The translations under genes were made by a program, and so were the position numbers. From contig NZ_JAUZED010000003.1 of the NCBI RefSeq assembly GCF_030705415.1, positions 1 through 64,000 of the forward strand: a DNA stretch of 64,000 nt, given 5' to 3'. This DNA is from Curtobacterium sp. A7_M15. Lineage in GTDB: Bacteria > Actinomycetota > Actinomycetes > Actinomycetales > Microbacteriaceae. The notes beneath the pieces are model-generated. The model did not search any database. It was not told the origin of the DNA and saw only the letters and a program-made list of their open reading frames with translations. Numbering within the stretch: the stretch's first letter is position 1; each line of letters starts with the position of its first letter. Below are positions 53,787 through 62,599 of this stretch, piece by piece.

Positions 53787-54506
53787 TCATTCCTGAGGAT
53801 CGTGAAGGTGACCGGTAGAGGTCAGCGATCCGCTGACCTCCTTACTGATTGGCGTCGACTGATCGGCTGCCGGGGACGAGCGGAGAGGATGGCCACTGAT
53901 CGGGTACGAGGTGATGAGCATCACGGCGATACCGCGCTGCGCGATCGTCCAGATCTCGTTGAACCATGCGTCGATCGGCCCGCCGTGGCGTTCGGGGGTT
54001 GTGACGACAAGAATGTCGACTCCGTCACGGAGCAACGCGAGCTCGCTCAGCAGGCGTATTCGTAGATGCGTTGGCACGTGCTGGATTTGGGTGTGCTCGA
54101 AGGGCTGCGCTCCGAGCGCCTCGAGTACCGTGCTGACGGCATCCGGGGAAGCGTGCTGATCTGCAAAGATCAGCTCCTCAGAGATGATCTGCCGGAGGGT
54201 GAGCACTGGAAAGGGTTCGGCAACGCCCGGGGTGTCCACCAGTGCGGATCGTGTTCGGACCGCGGCGCGGTCTTCGATTCCGTCGATGAGCAGTCGTCCT
54301 CGCTCTGCCACCATGCGACCTGCTGCGACCAGCGAGGCGATGACGGGTGTCTCCTCCGTCTCGACGAACGCCACGCCAGGTGCACCGGGCTGTGCCGTGG
54401 CAGACAGTGCCGGGAGGACGGCGCCTGGTCCGCTGCCGATTGCGAGGCCAGCTAATCGCAGCACCGGGGAGGTTGCACTGTCCGGTTTCGTCGCAGGATT
54501 AGACAT
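53787..54506 (-). CDS. Degenerate ABC-ATPase-like protein
   Basis: A 239-residue protein laid out like an ABC ATPase but without catalytic motifs. Where Walker A should be there is AGLAIGSGPGAVLPALSATA. The region equivalent to signature and Walker B reads LRIRLLSELALLRDGVDILV, then VTTPERHGG. No GxxGxGK(S/T) or D-E pair is present, so ATP hydrolysis is not expected. It lies between the aspartate decarboxylase and YhgE/Pip genes with 3-6 base gaps and probably serves YhgE/Pip as a structural or regulatory partner. Confidence 0.6.
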   Translation of the reverse strand: MSNPATKPDSATSPVLRLAGLAIGSGPGAVLPALSATAQPGAPGVAFVETEETPVIASLVAAGRMVAERGRLLIDGIEDRAAVRTRSALVDTPGVAEPFPVLTLRQIISEELIFADQHASPDAVSTVLEALGAQPFEHTQIQHVPTHLRIRLLSELALLRDGVDILVVTTPERHGGPIDAWFNEIWTIAQRGIAVMLITSYPISGHPLRSSPAADQSTPISKEVSGSLTSTGHLHDPQE

Positions 54507-54509
54507 CGG

Positions 54510-56183
54510 TCACGGCTGTTCATCCGCAGGGATCACCATGGGCTGCGTGAGCGAAGCATTCGATCGCTTCCACTCGTCGAGGTACTGCATCCCGACCGCG
54601 CGCAGGCTTTTGCCGATCTGGACGTAGTCGTCGTCACGGAGGTTCGCCAGCGACACGCGGACCGACCAAGCAGGACCTTCAAACCCTCCGCCATTGAGCA
54701 AGATGATGCCCGTCTGGTCGGCGAGCCGGAAGAGGATGTCCGTCGGCTCGTAGGTGTCTTGCAGGTACTGCGACAGCTCCGGACCCCACAGCCGCTCCGC
54801 GTAGGAGAGCATGTCGAGTTCGATGTAGTAGCCGACCCGGTTCGGGTCTTCCGGGAGTTCCACCTGCGCTCCGTCGAGGAGGAGGCGGAGACGGCGCTGG
54901 ATCAGCCCCTGGGTTTCGTGCTTGTAGTGGTCGTCGGTGTCCAGGAGCGCATAGGCCGAGAACAGCAGCATCATGCATTGCTGCGGCAGCGAGAGCCCGG
55001 CGGTGTGATTCAGCGCGACCGATCGGCTGTCAGCGACCAATCGGTCGACGAACTTGATCGCCCGTGGGTTGAGCGACAGGGACCCGTATCGGCGGTCGAG
55101 TGCGGCCAGGTCGTCTTCGGGAAGTGCTGCGAGCTGCTCGTCAAAGATGTTGTCCTGGTTCACGGCGATGACTCCGAGGCGCCAGCCGGTGGCGCCGAAG
55201 TACTTGGAGTACGAGTACACGCCGATGGTGTTGCGTGGGATCTCGGACAGCAGCGACCGGAATCCGTCGATGAACGTGCCGTACACGTCGTCGGTAACGA
55301 TGACGAGGTTGGGGTTGTCGGTGCGGACGATGTCAGCGATCGCAGTCAGTGTCTCTTCCGCGATCCGCACTGAAGGCGGGTTGGTCGGATTGACGACAAA
55401 CACGGCTCGGATAGACGGGTCACGGAGCTTCTCGAGTTCCTCGTCAGGGTATTGCCAGAGGTGCACACCGTTGGCGTCCACTGCGGTGGCGTGCAGGTGT
55501 GTGACGTCGAAGGCGTAGTCGTCCAGCTCGGGGATCTCTAGGTAGGGAGTGAAGATCGGGGTCATCAGGGCGACCTTGTCGCCCTTGTGCATCAGCCGGT
55601 TCTCCAGCAGCGTGTCGAAGATGTAGCACATGGCTGCGGTGCCGCCTTCGACGGCGAAGAGGTCGTAGGGGCTGTCTGGTTCGATTCGGTTGCACATCTC
55701 CTGCACGAGGTAGCGGTGCACGATTTGTTCTGTGTGGTGGAGCATCCGGTCCGGCTCCGGGTAGTGGTCACCCATGATGGAGTCGGCGAGTTCCCAGACG
55801 AACGAGTCGGGTGTGAAACCGAGTTCATCGACGCCGTAGCGGAGTGTGCGCTGCAGGAGGTCGATACCGGGCTCTCCGTCATGCTCCGTCAACCAGGTGT
55901 CGAAGCGGTCAGCAATGCCGTCCTTCTCGGGGACTCCGATGAGCTCTGGGTCCCATTCGGCGTTCTCGCGTGACACGGTCAGTGCGAACTGGCCCAGGGC
56001 GAAGAACGCTGCACGGGGGGTCGGAGCGATGAAGTTCGGGTTGCCGCGTCCGGCGTTGAGCATCTGGAACGCGGTGCGGGATTCGTGCTCGCCCGCGATC
56101 TGTTGGAGTTCGGCCTTGAGTTCGAACGGTGAGAGGGTCTCGAAGCGTGCGATCTGGTCGCGGGACACACTGGCGATGGGCAT
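54510..56183 (-). CDS. Bifunctional aspartate aminotransferase / L-aspartate 4-decarboxylase
   Basis: A 557-residue fold-type I PLP enzyme with the insertions typical of aspartate beta-decarboxylases: LNAGRGNPNFIAPTPRAAFF, an FAVEGGTAAMCYIFDTLL block, VFVVNPTNPPSVRIAEETL, VTDDVYGTFIDGFRSLL and the PLP lysine in YSYSKYFGATGWRLGV. It converts L-aspartate to L-alanine plus CO2, consuming a proton. It is encoded 21 bases after aspT, its transport partner. Length and motifs match AspD/AsdA. Confidence 0.93.
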   Translation of the reverse strand: MPIASVSRDQIARFETLSPFELKAELQQIAGEHESRTAFQMLNAGRGNPNFIAPTPRAAFFALGQFALTVSRENAEWDPELIGVPEKDGIADRFDTWLTEHDGEPGIDLLQRTLRYGVDELGFTPDSFVWELADSIMGDHYPEPDRMLHHTEQIVHRYLVQEMCNRIEPDSPYDLFAVEGGTAAMCYIFDTLLENRLMHKGDKVALMTPIFTPYLEIPELDDYAFDVTHLHATAVDANGVHLWQYPDEELEKLRDPSIRAVFVVNPTNPPSVRIAEETLTAIADIVRTDNPNLVIVTDDVYGTFIDGFRSLLSEIPRNTIGVYSYSKYFGATGWRLGVIAVNQDNIFDEQLAALPEDDLAALDRRYGSLSLNPRAIKFVDRLVADSRSVALNHTAGLSLPQQCMMLLFSAYALLDTDDHYKHETQGLIQRRLRLLLDGAQVELPEDPNRVGYYIELDMLSYAERLWGPELSQYLQDTYEPTDILFRLADQTGIILLNGGGFEGPAWSVRVSLANLRDDDYVQIGKSLRAVGMQYLDEWKRSNASLTQPMVIPADEQP

Positions 56184-56204
56184 GACGTTTCTCCTGACGA
56201 GGTG

Positions 56205-57911
56205 TTAATGAGCCATCACGGCGACGACGACGGCGCCGCCGATGCTGAGCACGATGTTGCCGATGGCATACGGGACGGTGAATCCGAGCAGCGGAATGCT
56301 GCTCTTCGCGGTTTCCTGCAGTGTTCCGACTGCTGCGGTCGTGGTTTGGGCGCCGGTGAGCATGCCGAGGATGAGTACCGGGTCGGTCGATCGGAATGCG
56401 AATCGGCCGACGAAGGTCATCACGATCAGCGGCACGAGCGTCACGGCGACGCCGGCAAGGAAGAGTTGCAGACCGTATTGGCGGAGGCCGTCGACGAAGC
56501 CCGGGCCGGCGTTGATGCCGACGACTGCGACGAATGCGGTCAGCCCGACGGTCTCGAAGAACCATTGGGCTCCGGCGGGGACGTGCCCGAAAGTGGGGCT
56601 CTTGGATCGCCGCCAGCCGAGGATCAGTCCGACGATCAAGGCGCCAACGCTGGTCGTCAGCGACAGCGGTACGTTCCCGATGGTGATGGCGGGAACTCCG
56701 ATGATGGCGCCGACGGTGATGCCGAGAGCGACGGTGATCATGTCAGTCTTCGGGTCTGTTCGCTCCGGGAAGCCGACGTACTTGATTCCCTGTTCCAGGA
56801 GCGGCAGGGGTCCTTGTGCTCGGAGTTCGTCGCCAGCGTGAACGGTTGTCTCCGTACCGAATGGAACGTCCTGACCACCACGAGTGATGCTGCGCAGGAA
56901 GATCCGCCGCGCGCGTGGATCCTGCCGCAGCTGCCCGACGGTCTGCCCGTCCAGCTCGCGATTGGTCAGGACAACGGTGAGTTCCTCGATCGGGAAGTCC
57001 AGCAGTGCCTGATCGTCGACCTCATCTGCGACCGTGTCGAGGTGGTCTTCGATGAGCCCCGTCTGGTGCCCGGACACGACGACGGTGTCGCCGGGCTCTA
57101 CTGGGTCGGTCAGCGTCGGCTCGATGATCGTGCCGTCGCGGCGGATGCGGGCGACGAATAGCGCCACGCCCGAGCGTCGCTGTGCTTCCGCCTCGAAGGC
57201 GGACACCGTGGTCGCGACGAAACTGTCATGCAGTCGGTAGGCACGGCGCACCACTTGCTGGTAGGCGCTGGTGACGTCGGGGTTCTTGTCGTGCACCCCG
57301 AGCTTGGTCTCCAGCGCTTTCGCGGCGGCAGGCAGGTCTTTGATGCCGAGGAAGCGTGGAGCCAACAGGGAAACGTAGAGCGCTGCGCCGACCGTGCCGA
57401 AGATGTAGGTGACGGCGTAGGCGACGGGAACGAGATCGCTCCACGTCTGTGCGGTCTCCTTGCTGATTGGCAGTCCTGCGATGGAGTCCTGCGCAACACC
57501 GATGATGGACGACTGCGTCAGTCCCCCGCCGGCGAGACCGGCTGCAAGTCCAGGGTTGTATCCGAGCGTAGTGCTGATCCCGATGGCCGTACCGAAGCCG
57601 ACGATCGCCAGCAGCAGCGCGAACAGCGCCTGCGGCAGGCCCGACCCCTTCAAGCCGGCCACGAACTGGGGGCCGAGCTTGTAGCCGAGCGAGAAGAGGA
57701 ACAGCAGGAAGAAGATCTGCTTCACAACAGGATCGACGTTGAGATCCGGGCCCAGCATGGCCCCGATGACAACGCCGGCCAGGAGAGTGCCGGTGACCGA
57801 CCCCAGGCCGATGCCCTTGTAGCTGAACTTGCCGACGAAGAATCCAATGCCGAGCGCGAGGAATACCGCGATCTCGGGGTGCTCAGTTAATACCGAACCG
57901 ATCCAGTGCAT
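56205..57911 (-). CDS. aspT: Aspartate:alanine antiporter AspT
   Basis: A 568-residue AAE-family exchanger: an N-terminal membrane half (FLALGIGFFVGKFSYKGIGL, GLAAGLAGGGLTQSSIIGVA), a cytoplasmic middle with two TrkA-C/RCK_C domains (about 200-370), and a C-terminal membrane half (VALGITVGAIIGVPAITIGN, LILGMLTGAQTTTAAVGTLQ). The GGG/GAQT motifs in the two halves are family hallmarks. It exchanges external aspartate for internal alanine. Coupled with the decarboxylase this generates a proton motive force and raises internal pH. Confidence 0.93.
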   Translation of the reverse strand: MHWIGSVLTEHPEIAVFLALGIGFFVGKFSYKGIGLGSVTGTLLAGVVIGAMLGPDLNVDPVVKQIFFLLFLFSLGYKLGPQFVAGLKGSGLPQALFALLLAIVGFGTAIGISTTLGYNPGLAAGLAGGGLTQSSIIGVAQDSIAGLPISKETAQTWSDLVPVAYAVTYIFGTVGAALYVSLLAPRFLGIKDLPAAAKALETKLGVHDKNPDVTSAYQQVVRRAYRLHDSFVATTVSAFEAEAQRRSGVALFVARIRRDGTIIEPTLTDPVEPGDTVVVSGHQTGLIEDHLDTVADEVDDQALLDFPIEELTVVLTNRELDGQTVGQLRQDPRARRIFLRSITRGGQDVPFGTETTVHAGDELRAQGPLPLLEQGIKYVGFPERTDPKTDMITVALGITVGAIIGVPAITIGNVPLSLTTSVGALIVGLILGWRRSKSPTFGHVPAGAQWFFETVGLTAFVAVVGINAGPGFVDGLRQYGLQLFLAGVAVTLVPLIVMTFVGRFAFRSTDPVLILGMLTGAQTTTAAVGTLQETAKSSIPLLGFTVPYAIGNIVLSIGGAVVVAVMAH

Positions 57912-57968
57912 GAGGTTTCCCTTCTCGAACCGTGAACTGGTGAGGGCCGCGCGGCGGCATGCGGTAGG

Positions 57969-58568
57969 TCAGCTGTGGTGTGAGAACTTTGCACGCAATG
58001 TCTCGATGCGTTCGGCGCGGGTGCGTTGACGCGCCTCATGGCGTTCTTCCCGGGCCGCTTTCCGCGCAGCATCTGCCGCGGCTTCGGCAGCCGCTTGCTG
58101 CTGCTCGAGTTCGCTGAGGACGTCCTCGACGGGTCGGCGGAGGATGTTCCCATTGCGCTCGCGAACGAATCCGTTGAGGACGGCGGTGTCTTCTTCGCGG
58201 GTCTCTGCGACGACGGCGTTTGTTCCGGGGGCCACGAGACGACTGAACTTTGTCAGCGCATCATCGCCGGCGTCGAGGCGGTCGGCATCGAAGAGCGCGC
58301 CGGTCGCGGCACCTGCGGTTGCCCCCAACAGAATCCCGATGGGGCCGCCCAGAACGCCAACGAGCATGCCGATCAGAGAGCCGCCGAGCGCAGCGTTGCC
58401 GGTGACATCGTCTTCCGCGTCGATGAGCCGGACTTGGCCGTCGGCGCTGCGCTCGAGGATGCCGGCAGACTGCACGCCCAGTTCCCCCGAACTTTCTCGC
58501 AGCTTCGCCAGCGCCTCGAATGAGGCGTTCTGGTCGGGGAAGGTCAAGGCAACAACGTATTCGTTCAT
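57969..58568 (-). CDS. DUF1269 family protein
   Basis: A 199-residue protein: N-terminal ferredoxin-like stretch (MNEYVVALTFPDQNASFEAL), a glycine-rich hydrophobic hairpin (GGSLIGMLVGVLGGPIGILLG, quoted in part) and a C-terminal Arg/Glu/Ala-rich helix (AAAEAAADAARKAAREERHE). DUF1269 proteins are membrane-associated and of unknown function, often near stress genes. AAAGGG precedes the ATG. It sits between YczE and aspT in the operon. Confidence 0.82.
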   Translation of the reverse strand: MNEYVVALTFPDQNASFEALAKLRESSGELGVQSAGILERSADGQVRLIDAEDDVTGNAALGGSLIGMLVGVLGGPIGILLGATAGAATGALFDADRLDAGDDALTKFSRLVAPGTNAVVAETREEDTAVLNGFVRERNGNILRRPVEDVLSELEQQQAAAEAAADAARKAAREERHEARQRTRAERIETLRAKFSHHS

Positions 58569-58596
58569 GATGAACCCTTTCGCGTGACTGGTTTGT

Positions 58597-59289
58597 TTAC
58601 GGTTTGCTGTCTGTTTGCGTGGCCGTGTTGGCGTGCGCATGATTGGTTCGATGGTCGACAATTGGCCGCACGAGGCGTTGTGTAAAGAAGTCGATGAGCG
58701 GTCCAGAAAAGAAGGCTGTGACGATGGTGCCTACCCCCACGGGACCCCCAGTTGCAATTGCGATGAGCAAGAACACGATGTCCTGCATCATGCGCACTGG
58801 TCGATAGCGCCAACCGGTGTGATCCACGATTACGGGCGCGACGGCGTCGTACGGTGAGGCGCCCAGGCCAGCACCGAGGTACAGCGCCGCCCCGAACGCG
58901 AACACCAGGATCGCCGCGACGAAGATCGCCAGTCGAGCGATGTCATTGTTCGCACTGGTGAGCACCGGGTGCAGGAGCGCAGACCACCACTGCACCAGGA
59001 ACCCCACCAGTACCGCGTTGAGAACAGTGCCGAGGCCGAGGCGAGACCTCCCGGTAAGGACGACGATCAAGAACAGCACCCCGTTGGAGGCGAGCTGGCA
59101 GAGCCCGAGGGTGAGGCCTACGTGATGCGCTATGCCGATGTTGGCCGCGGTGTAGGGATCGAGTCCAGATCCGTTCTCACGGAGCGTCGCGGATCCAAGG
59201 CTCAGCACCACGACTCCGACGACTGCCGTGCAGACAGCGATACCTCGCACCGGCCCCCCGAGAGGTGCCGCGGCAGGGGAGGTCGTCAT
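58597..59289 (-). CDS. YczE/YyaS/YitT family membrane protein
   Basis: A 230-residue protein with five hydrophobic helices: IAVCTAVVGVVVLSLGSATL, LGLCQLASNGVLFLIVVLTG, LAIFVAAILVFAFGAALYLG, MMQDIVFLLIAIATGG, VGTIVTAFFSGPLIDFF. The motif GLGASPYDAVAPVIVD is typical of YczE-like proteins. Function is unknown. It is the first gene of the aspT operon. The ATG lacks a strong ribosome binding site. About 450 bp without a gene precede it. Confidence 0.8.
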   Translation of the reverse strand: MTTSPAAAPLGGPVRGIAVCTAVVGVVVLSLGSATLRENGSGLDPYTAANIGIAHHVGLTLGLCQLASNGVLFLIVVLTGRSRLGLGTVLNAVLVGFLVQWWSALLHPVLTSANNDIARLAIFVAAILVFAFGAALYLGAGLGASPYDAVAPVIVDHTGWRYRPVRMMQDIVFLLIAIATGGPVGVGTIVTAFFSGPLIDFFTQRLVRPIVDHRTNHAHANTATQTDSKP

Positions 59290-59689
59290 GATCAGCGTGA
59301 AGGTGGAGTCAGCAACCGCAGCCGAAATTGTGGCGTTGGAACGGCTGTGCGATCGGCATGGCAAGTTCGGCCAGGTTCTGACAGAAGGGTGAGTAAGTCA
59401 GATGTTGGTTCAGCGTGGATCGCGTGCCCCAACCTGCAGCGGTCACATTGGACACCCGCAGTCGCGCTTCAAAAGTCCGAGGCGCCTGCCGACTCAAGTA
59501 CCGAGATTGCATGGTTTCCCCTCCCCAGTTACCGCAAGTACCATGATCCGAGGAGCTGACGGCGCGCGTTTTTGCAACGTCACGAAACACACCTGTTCGC
59601 ATGCACGGAGTACCTGATTTGCGATGGATCTACTCAAAGACCCGCTTAAGGTCACCGTCGCTCAGGAACGATAGAAACGAAAGGCGCAT

Positions 59690-59724
59690 GTCGCGAATTT
59701 GCATAGCGCTGTCGCAAACTTGCA
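59690..59724. promoter_or_regulatory. Two direct repeats GTCGCRAAYTTGCA spaced 21 bp
   Basis: The 14-mers at 59690-59703 and 59711-59724 differ at two positions and start 21 bases apart, two helical turns. This is the classic layout of AraC-family half-sites. They lie just past the stop of an AraC-type gene and about 400 bases upstream of the YczE-aspT operon. Otherwise 59290-59737 shows nothing recognisable. Confidence 0.5.
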
Positions 59725-59737
59725 CTGTGGAGGCGTC

Positions 59738-60655
59738 TCAGCGGGGAGTGAAGGCGGACGGGAGCACCCCGTACCGGCGCCGGAAGGCAACGCGGAGCTC
59801 ATGTGTCGACCGGAATCCTGATCGACAAGCGACCTCGTCGAGCCGCATCGGAACCGCTCCGGCAAGGAGCAAAGCAGCGCTGTCCGCGCGGCAGTTGGCA
59901 AGTACCACTGCAACGCTCAGATCAGCGGCGGCGAAGGCTCGCTGGAGATGACGGAGCGAGACGCTCAATGCTTCCGCTACGAGCTGCGGCGTCAGCTCCT
60001 GATCGCGGTGGTACGCCCTCATGTGCGAGGTTGCCTGCAAGAGCAGGCCGGCTGCGAACTCAGTGCTGCCGTTCGTGGCGATCCGTTCCGCCAGAAGCGC
60101 ACCAACGAGTAGGTCGTCGAGCGCTCGATCGGTGGCAAGGACATCGATCGCGCTCATCGACGACGGCGGGGGCGCGTCGAGAAGCGCCGCGGCGAACAGA
60201 CGCAGCGGGATGGCTGAATGTGCCGACAGAAGTCCGAATTCGCGGCGCTGTAGACGCACGCCACGGCTAGCGAGGCGGCTTGCTGTCACCGCGATGTCGA
60301 TACCCTGCACGGGTTGGGAGCACTCGATGGAAATCGTTTCCCAGCTCGGCAGCACGTAGGGCACCGGCGCTACTGAGCTGAGCGGTACCTGATCGATCTC
60401 GATCGCGAAGCTGCCTCGCAGAACGAACCCGATGTGCAGGACGTCCGCTGACTGAGACCGCAACGAGGTCGTCTTGAAGGGCGACAGCCGGTTGATGGAC
60501 ACCGTCGCGGTTCCGATGCGTCTCGATCGTGAACGCACCTTAAAGTCTTGGTCCTCGCTCACAAGAAACGGCTGCAGCGCATGACCTTCGAAGTCATCGG
60601 CCAGCTGATTTCGGAAAGCGTTCCGAAACTCCTCCGTTGACAGCTCTCGCCACAT
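59738..60655 (-). CDS. AraC family transcriptional regulator
   Basis: A 305-residue regulator. The N-terminal cupin-like/AraC-binding-like part (DFKVRSRSRRIGTATVSINR, ADVLHIGFVLRGSFAIEIDQ) is followed by a C-terminal AraC HTH of about 100 residues (LTPQLVAEALSVSLRHLQRA, LDEVACRSGFRSTHELRVAF, RRRYGVLPSAFTPR). The domain resembles AraC_binding_2-type regulators of catabolic operons. ATG 60655 is supported by AGGGG 6 bases upstream. Candidate binding sites are the 21-bp-spaced repeats just downstream. Confidence 0.88.
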   Translation of the reverse strand: MWRELSTEEFRNAFRNQLADDFEGHALQPFLVSEDQDFKVRSRSRRIGTATVSINRLSPFKTTSLRSQSADVLHIGFVLRGSFAIEIDQVPLSSVAPVPYVLPSWETISIECSQPVQGIDIAVTASRLASRGVRLQRREFGLLSAHSAIPLRLFAAALLDAPPPSSMSAIDVLATDRALDDLLVGALLAERIATNGSTEFAAGLLLQATSHMRAYHRDQELTPQLVAEALSVSLRHLQRAFAAADLSVAVVLANCRADSAALLLAGAVPMRLDEVACRSGFRSTHELRVAFRRRYGVLPSAFTPR

Positions 60656-60817
60656 GGGCACCCCTGATCTCGACGCGAGCGAGTAGCAACCGCTGGTTGA
60701 CGCGTCGAGGCATCCTCGCTGTTTCCCTCTCAAGGATGCCTGTTCTCCGCACCTAACTCACAGCAAACTGGCGCGCCGCGTCACTTTTGCGAGGGGTGGC
60801 CACCTGCTTCGCATGTC

Positions 60818-60841
60818 CGATAGCCGGTCGGCTATCGGGAC
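60818..60841. repeat. Palindromic 24-bp repeat, left copy
   Basis: It contains the perfect inverted repeat GATAGCC-GGTC-GGCTATC and continues GGGAC. A 21/24 identical copy in the same orientation is at 63972-63995, so the two bracket the TetR cassette. It could also be an operator upstream of the AraC gene. Confidence 0.6.
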
Positions 60842-60842
60842 G

Positions 60843-61478
60843 CTATCGCGGTGAACCTGTTCGTACCTCGAGGACGTCTCGAACGTCTTGGATGAACCCT
60901 GCGGTGTCGTCGAGGCCGAAGGCGGCTCGTTGCAGCACGAAGCCGTGGAGGAGTGCCATGACAACGCGGGTGCTCCGATCAGCATCCAGTTCGGTGGGCA
61001 CGGTGCCGGCTGCTTGTCCTTGCCGCAGCGCTGTGCTCATGCGGCTGCGGACGGCTTCGAACCCTTGGTTGGCTGTGTCACGGAGCTCGTCATTGCGAAG
61101 CAGCTCGGCCCATGCTTGCACCGCGCATCGAAGAAGCTCCCCGGGGGGGATCACCACTCCGGCCGCGTCTCGTTCCGTTGAACGCTCCATCGGTTCAACT
61201 GCGGCGGTGACCAGGTCGTCGATCCCTGCTGGCTGATCCAGCTCCAAAAGACGCAGGACGGGCTCGAAGATCATCCGGAACGCATCGCCAGCGATTTCGA
61301 GGATGATCTCCTCTTTGCTCGTGAAGTAGCGGTACGTCGCGCCGGTGGACAGGCCTGCTGCCGCGGCGATGTCGGGCATGGAGGTCTGATGAAAGCCGTC
61401 GCGGGAGAAGCAGTGTCGCGCAGCCGCGACGATGACGGCGCGGTTGGCGTCTCGTCGCGCTTGGGTGATCTTCGGCAT
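60843..61478 (-). CDS. TetR family transcriptional regulator
   Basis: A 211-residue TetR protein with the N-terminal HTH (VIVAAARHCFSRDGFHQTSM, PDIAAAAGLSTGATYRYF, TSKEEIILEI) and a helical ligand-binding C-terminus. GGAGACGAGAG precedes ATG 61478. It is divergent from the binding-protein/amidohydrolase operon, and a near-perfect 20-bp palindrome lies in the shared intergenic region. It most likely represses that operon and itself until a substrate-like ligand binds. Confidence 0.9.
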   Translation of the reverse strand: MPKITQARRDANRAVIVAAARHCFSRDGFHQTSMPDIAAAAGLSTGATYRYFTSKEEIILEIAGDAFRMIFEPVLRLLELDQPAGIDDLVTAAVEPMERSTERDAAGVVIPPGELLRCAVQAWAELLRNDELRDTANQGFEAVRSRMSTALRQGQAAGTVPTELDADRSTRVVMALLHGFVLQRAAFGLDDTAGFIQDVRDVLEVRTGSPR

Positions 61479-61514
61479 CTCTCGTCTCCGATCCAAAATG
61501 AATACCCGTTCGTC

Positions 61515-61565
61515 TTGACAGGCGTTTGTTAGGGGCCCATTCTAACCGTGAATGATCGTTCACGG
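61515..61565 (+). promoter_or_regulatory. Promoter and TetR operator of the amidohydrolase operon
   Basis: TTGACA at 61515-61520 is a consensus -35. CCGTGAATGATCGTTCACGG at 61546-61565 is an 18/20 palindrome placed over the expected -10/start region, 38 bases before the ATG. This is a typical TetR repressor arrangement. Confidence 0.65.
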
Positions 61566-61603
61566 ATGCGATCTGATGGCAGCAACTCAGAGGAGACGAA
61601 CCC

Positions 61604-62599
61604 ATGACCAACCGCACTCTGCGCGTCGGCGGCTACCGCTACGAGCACACCGAGGCCCTTTTCGACGGCCGCGTCACCATCGATGGTGTCGATGCCACGT
61701 TCGACTCCTCCCCGCTGATCTCGGACACGTTCTACAAGATGGCGCAGGGGCAGTACGACGTCGCCGAGTACGGACTGACGTACTTCCTGCGCAGCTGGGA
61801 CACCGAGGAGTCCCCGTTCCTGGCCCTGCCGATCTTCCCGAACCGGAACTTCCGCCACTCGGCCATTTACGTCAACGTCGACGCGGGCATCACCAAGCCC
61901 GAGGATCTCGTCGGCAAGACCATCGGCGAGTTCGCGCTGTACGGCCACGATGCCGGCGTGTGGCCAAAGGGCATCCTCTCCGACGACTTCGGAGTCGACC
62001 CGGCGTCGTGCAAGTGGGTCATCGGTGGTACCGATTTCCCGATCCCGTCCTTCGGTTGGATCCCGCAGCCGGTCCCGGAGGGCGTCGATGTTCGACATGC
62101 AGCCGATGGGCAGACGCTGTCCTCGATGCTGGAGTCCGGTGAGATCGACGCGCTGATCTCGGTCGATGTGCCCAAGGCCGTCCTGGAGGGCTCGACGAAA
62201 ATCCGCCGGCTGTTCCCGGATTACGAGGCCGTGGAGCGTGACTACTACGCCCGCACCGGCATCTTCCCCATGATGCACGTCATCGCCATCCGTAAGGAGC
62301 TCGCCCAGGAACCCGGGCTCGTGGAAGCGATTTACAAGGCGTACCTGGCGGCGAAAGACCAGGTTGAGGACCACTACCGCAGCAACGCCGCCAAGCAGCA
62401 CATGTCCGTGATCACCCCCTGGTTCAGCCAGCTGTTCGCCGAGAACCGCGCCCTCCTCGGCGAGGACTGGTGGCCCTACGGGCTCGAGAAGAACCGCACG
62501 GCCGTGGACACGTTCCTCCGATACCACTACGAGCAGGGCCTGTCGAAGTCCCTCCTGACCAGCGAGGACATCTTCGTCCCCGCGCTCCAGCAGTCATGA
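61604..62599 (+). CDS. NMT1/4,5-dihydroxyphthalate decarboxylase-like protein
   Basis: A 331-residue protein of the periplasmic-binding-protein fold without a signal peptide. Segments: YRYEHTEALFDGRVTIDGVD, YKMAQGQYDVAEYGLTYFLR, VGKTIGEFALYGHDAGVWPK, GILSDDFGVD, LSSMLESGEIDALISVDVPK, GIFPMMHVIAIRKEL. These match the 4,5-dihydroxyphthalate decarboxylase-like/ABC-substrate-binding-like family used in aromatic acid catabolism. GAGGAGACG supports the ATG. It overlaps the amidohydrolase gene by 4 bases, so the two probably act consecutively. Confidence 0.78.
   Translation: MTNRTLRVGGYRYEHTEALFDGRVTIDGVDATFDSSPLISDTFYKMAQGQYDVAEYGLTYFLRSWDTEESPFLALPIFPNRNFRHSAIYVNVDAGITKPEDLVGKTIGEFALYGHDAGVWPKGILSDDFGVDPASCKWVIGGTDFPIPSFGWIPQPVPEGVDVRHAADGQTLSSMLESGEIDALISVDVPKAVLEGSTKIRRLFPDYEAVERDYYARTGIFPMMHVIAIRKELAQEPGLVEAIYKAYLAAKDQVEDHYRSNAAKQHMSVITPWFSQLFAENRALLGEDWWPYGLEKNRTAVDTFLRYHYEQGLSKSLLTSEDIFVPALQQS

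Noticed and set aside
59290-59737. Small open frames in the gap before the aspT operon
   Set aside because: Short, with no ribosome binding site or protein-like composition; only the direct repeats stand out.
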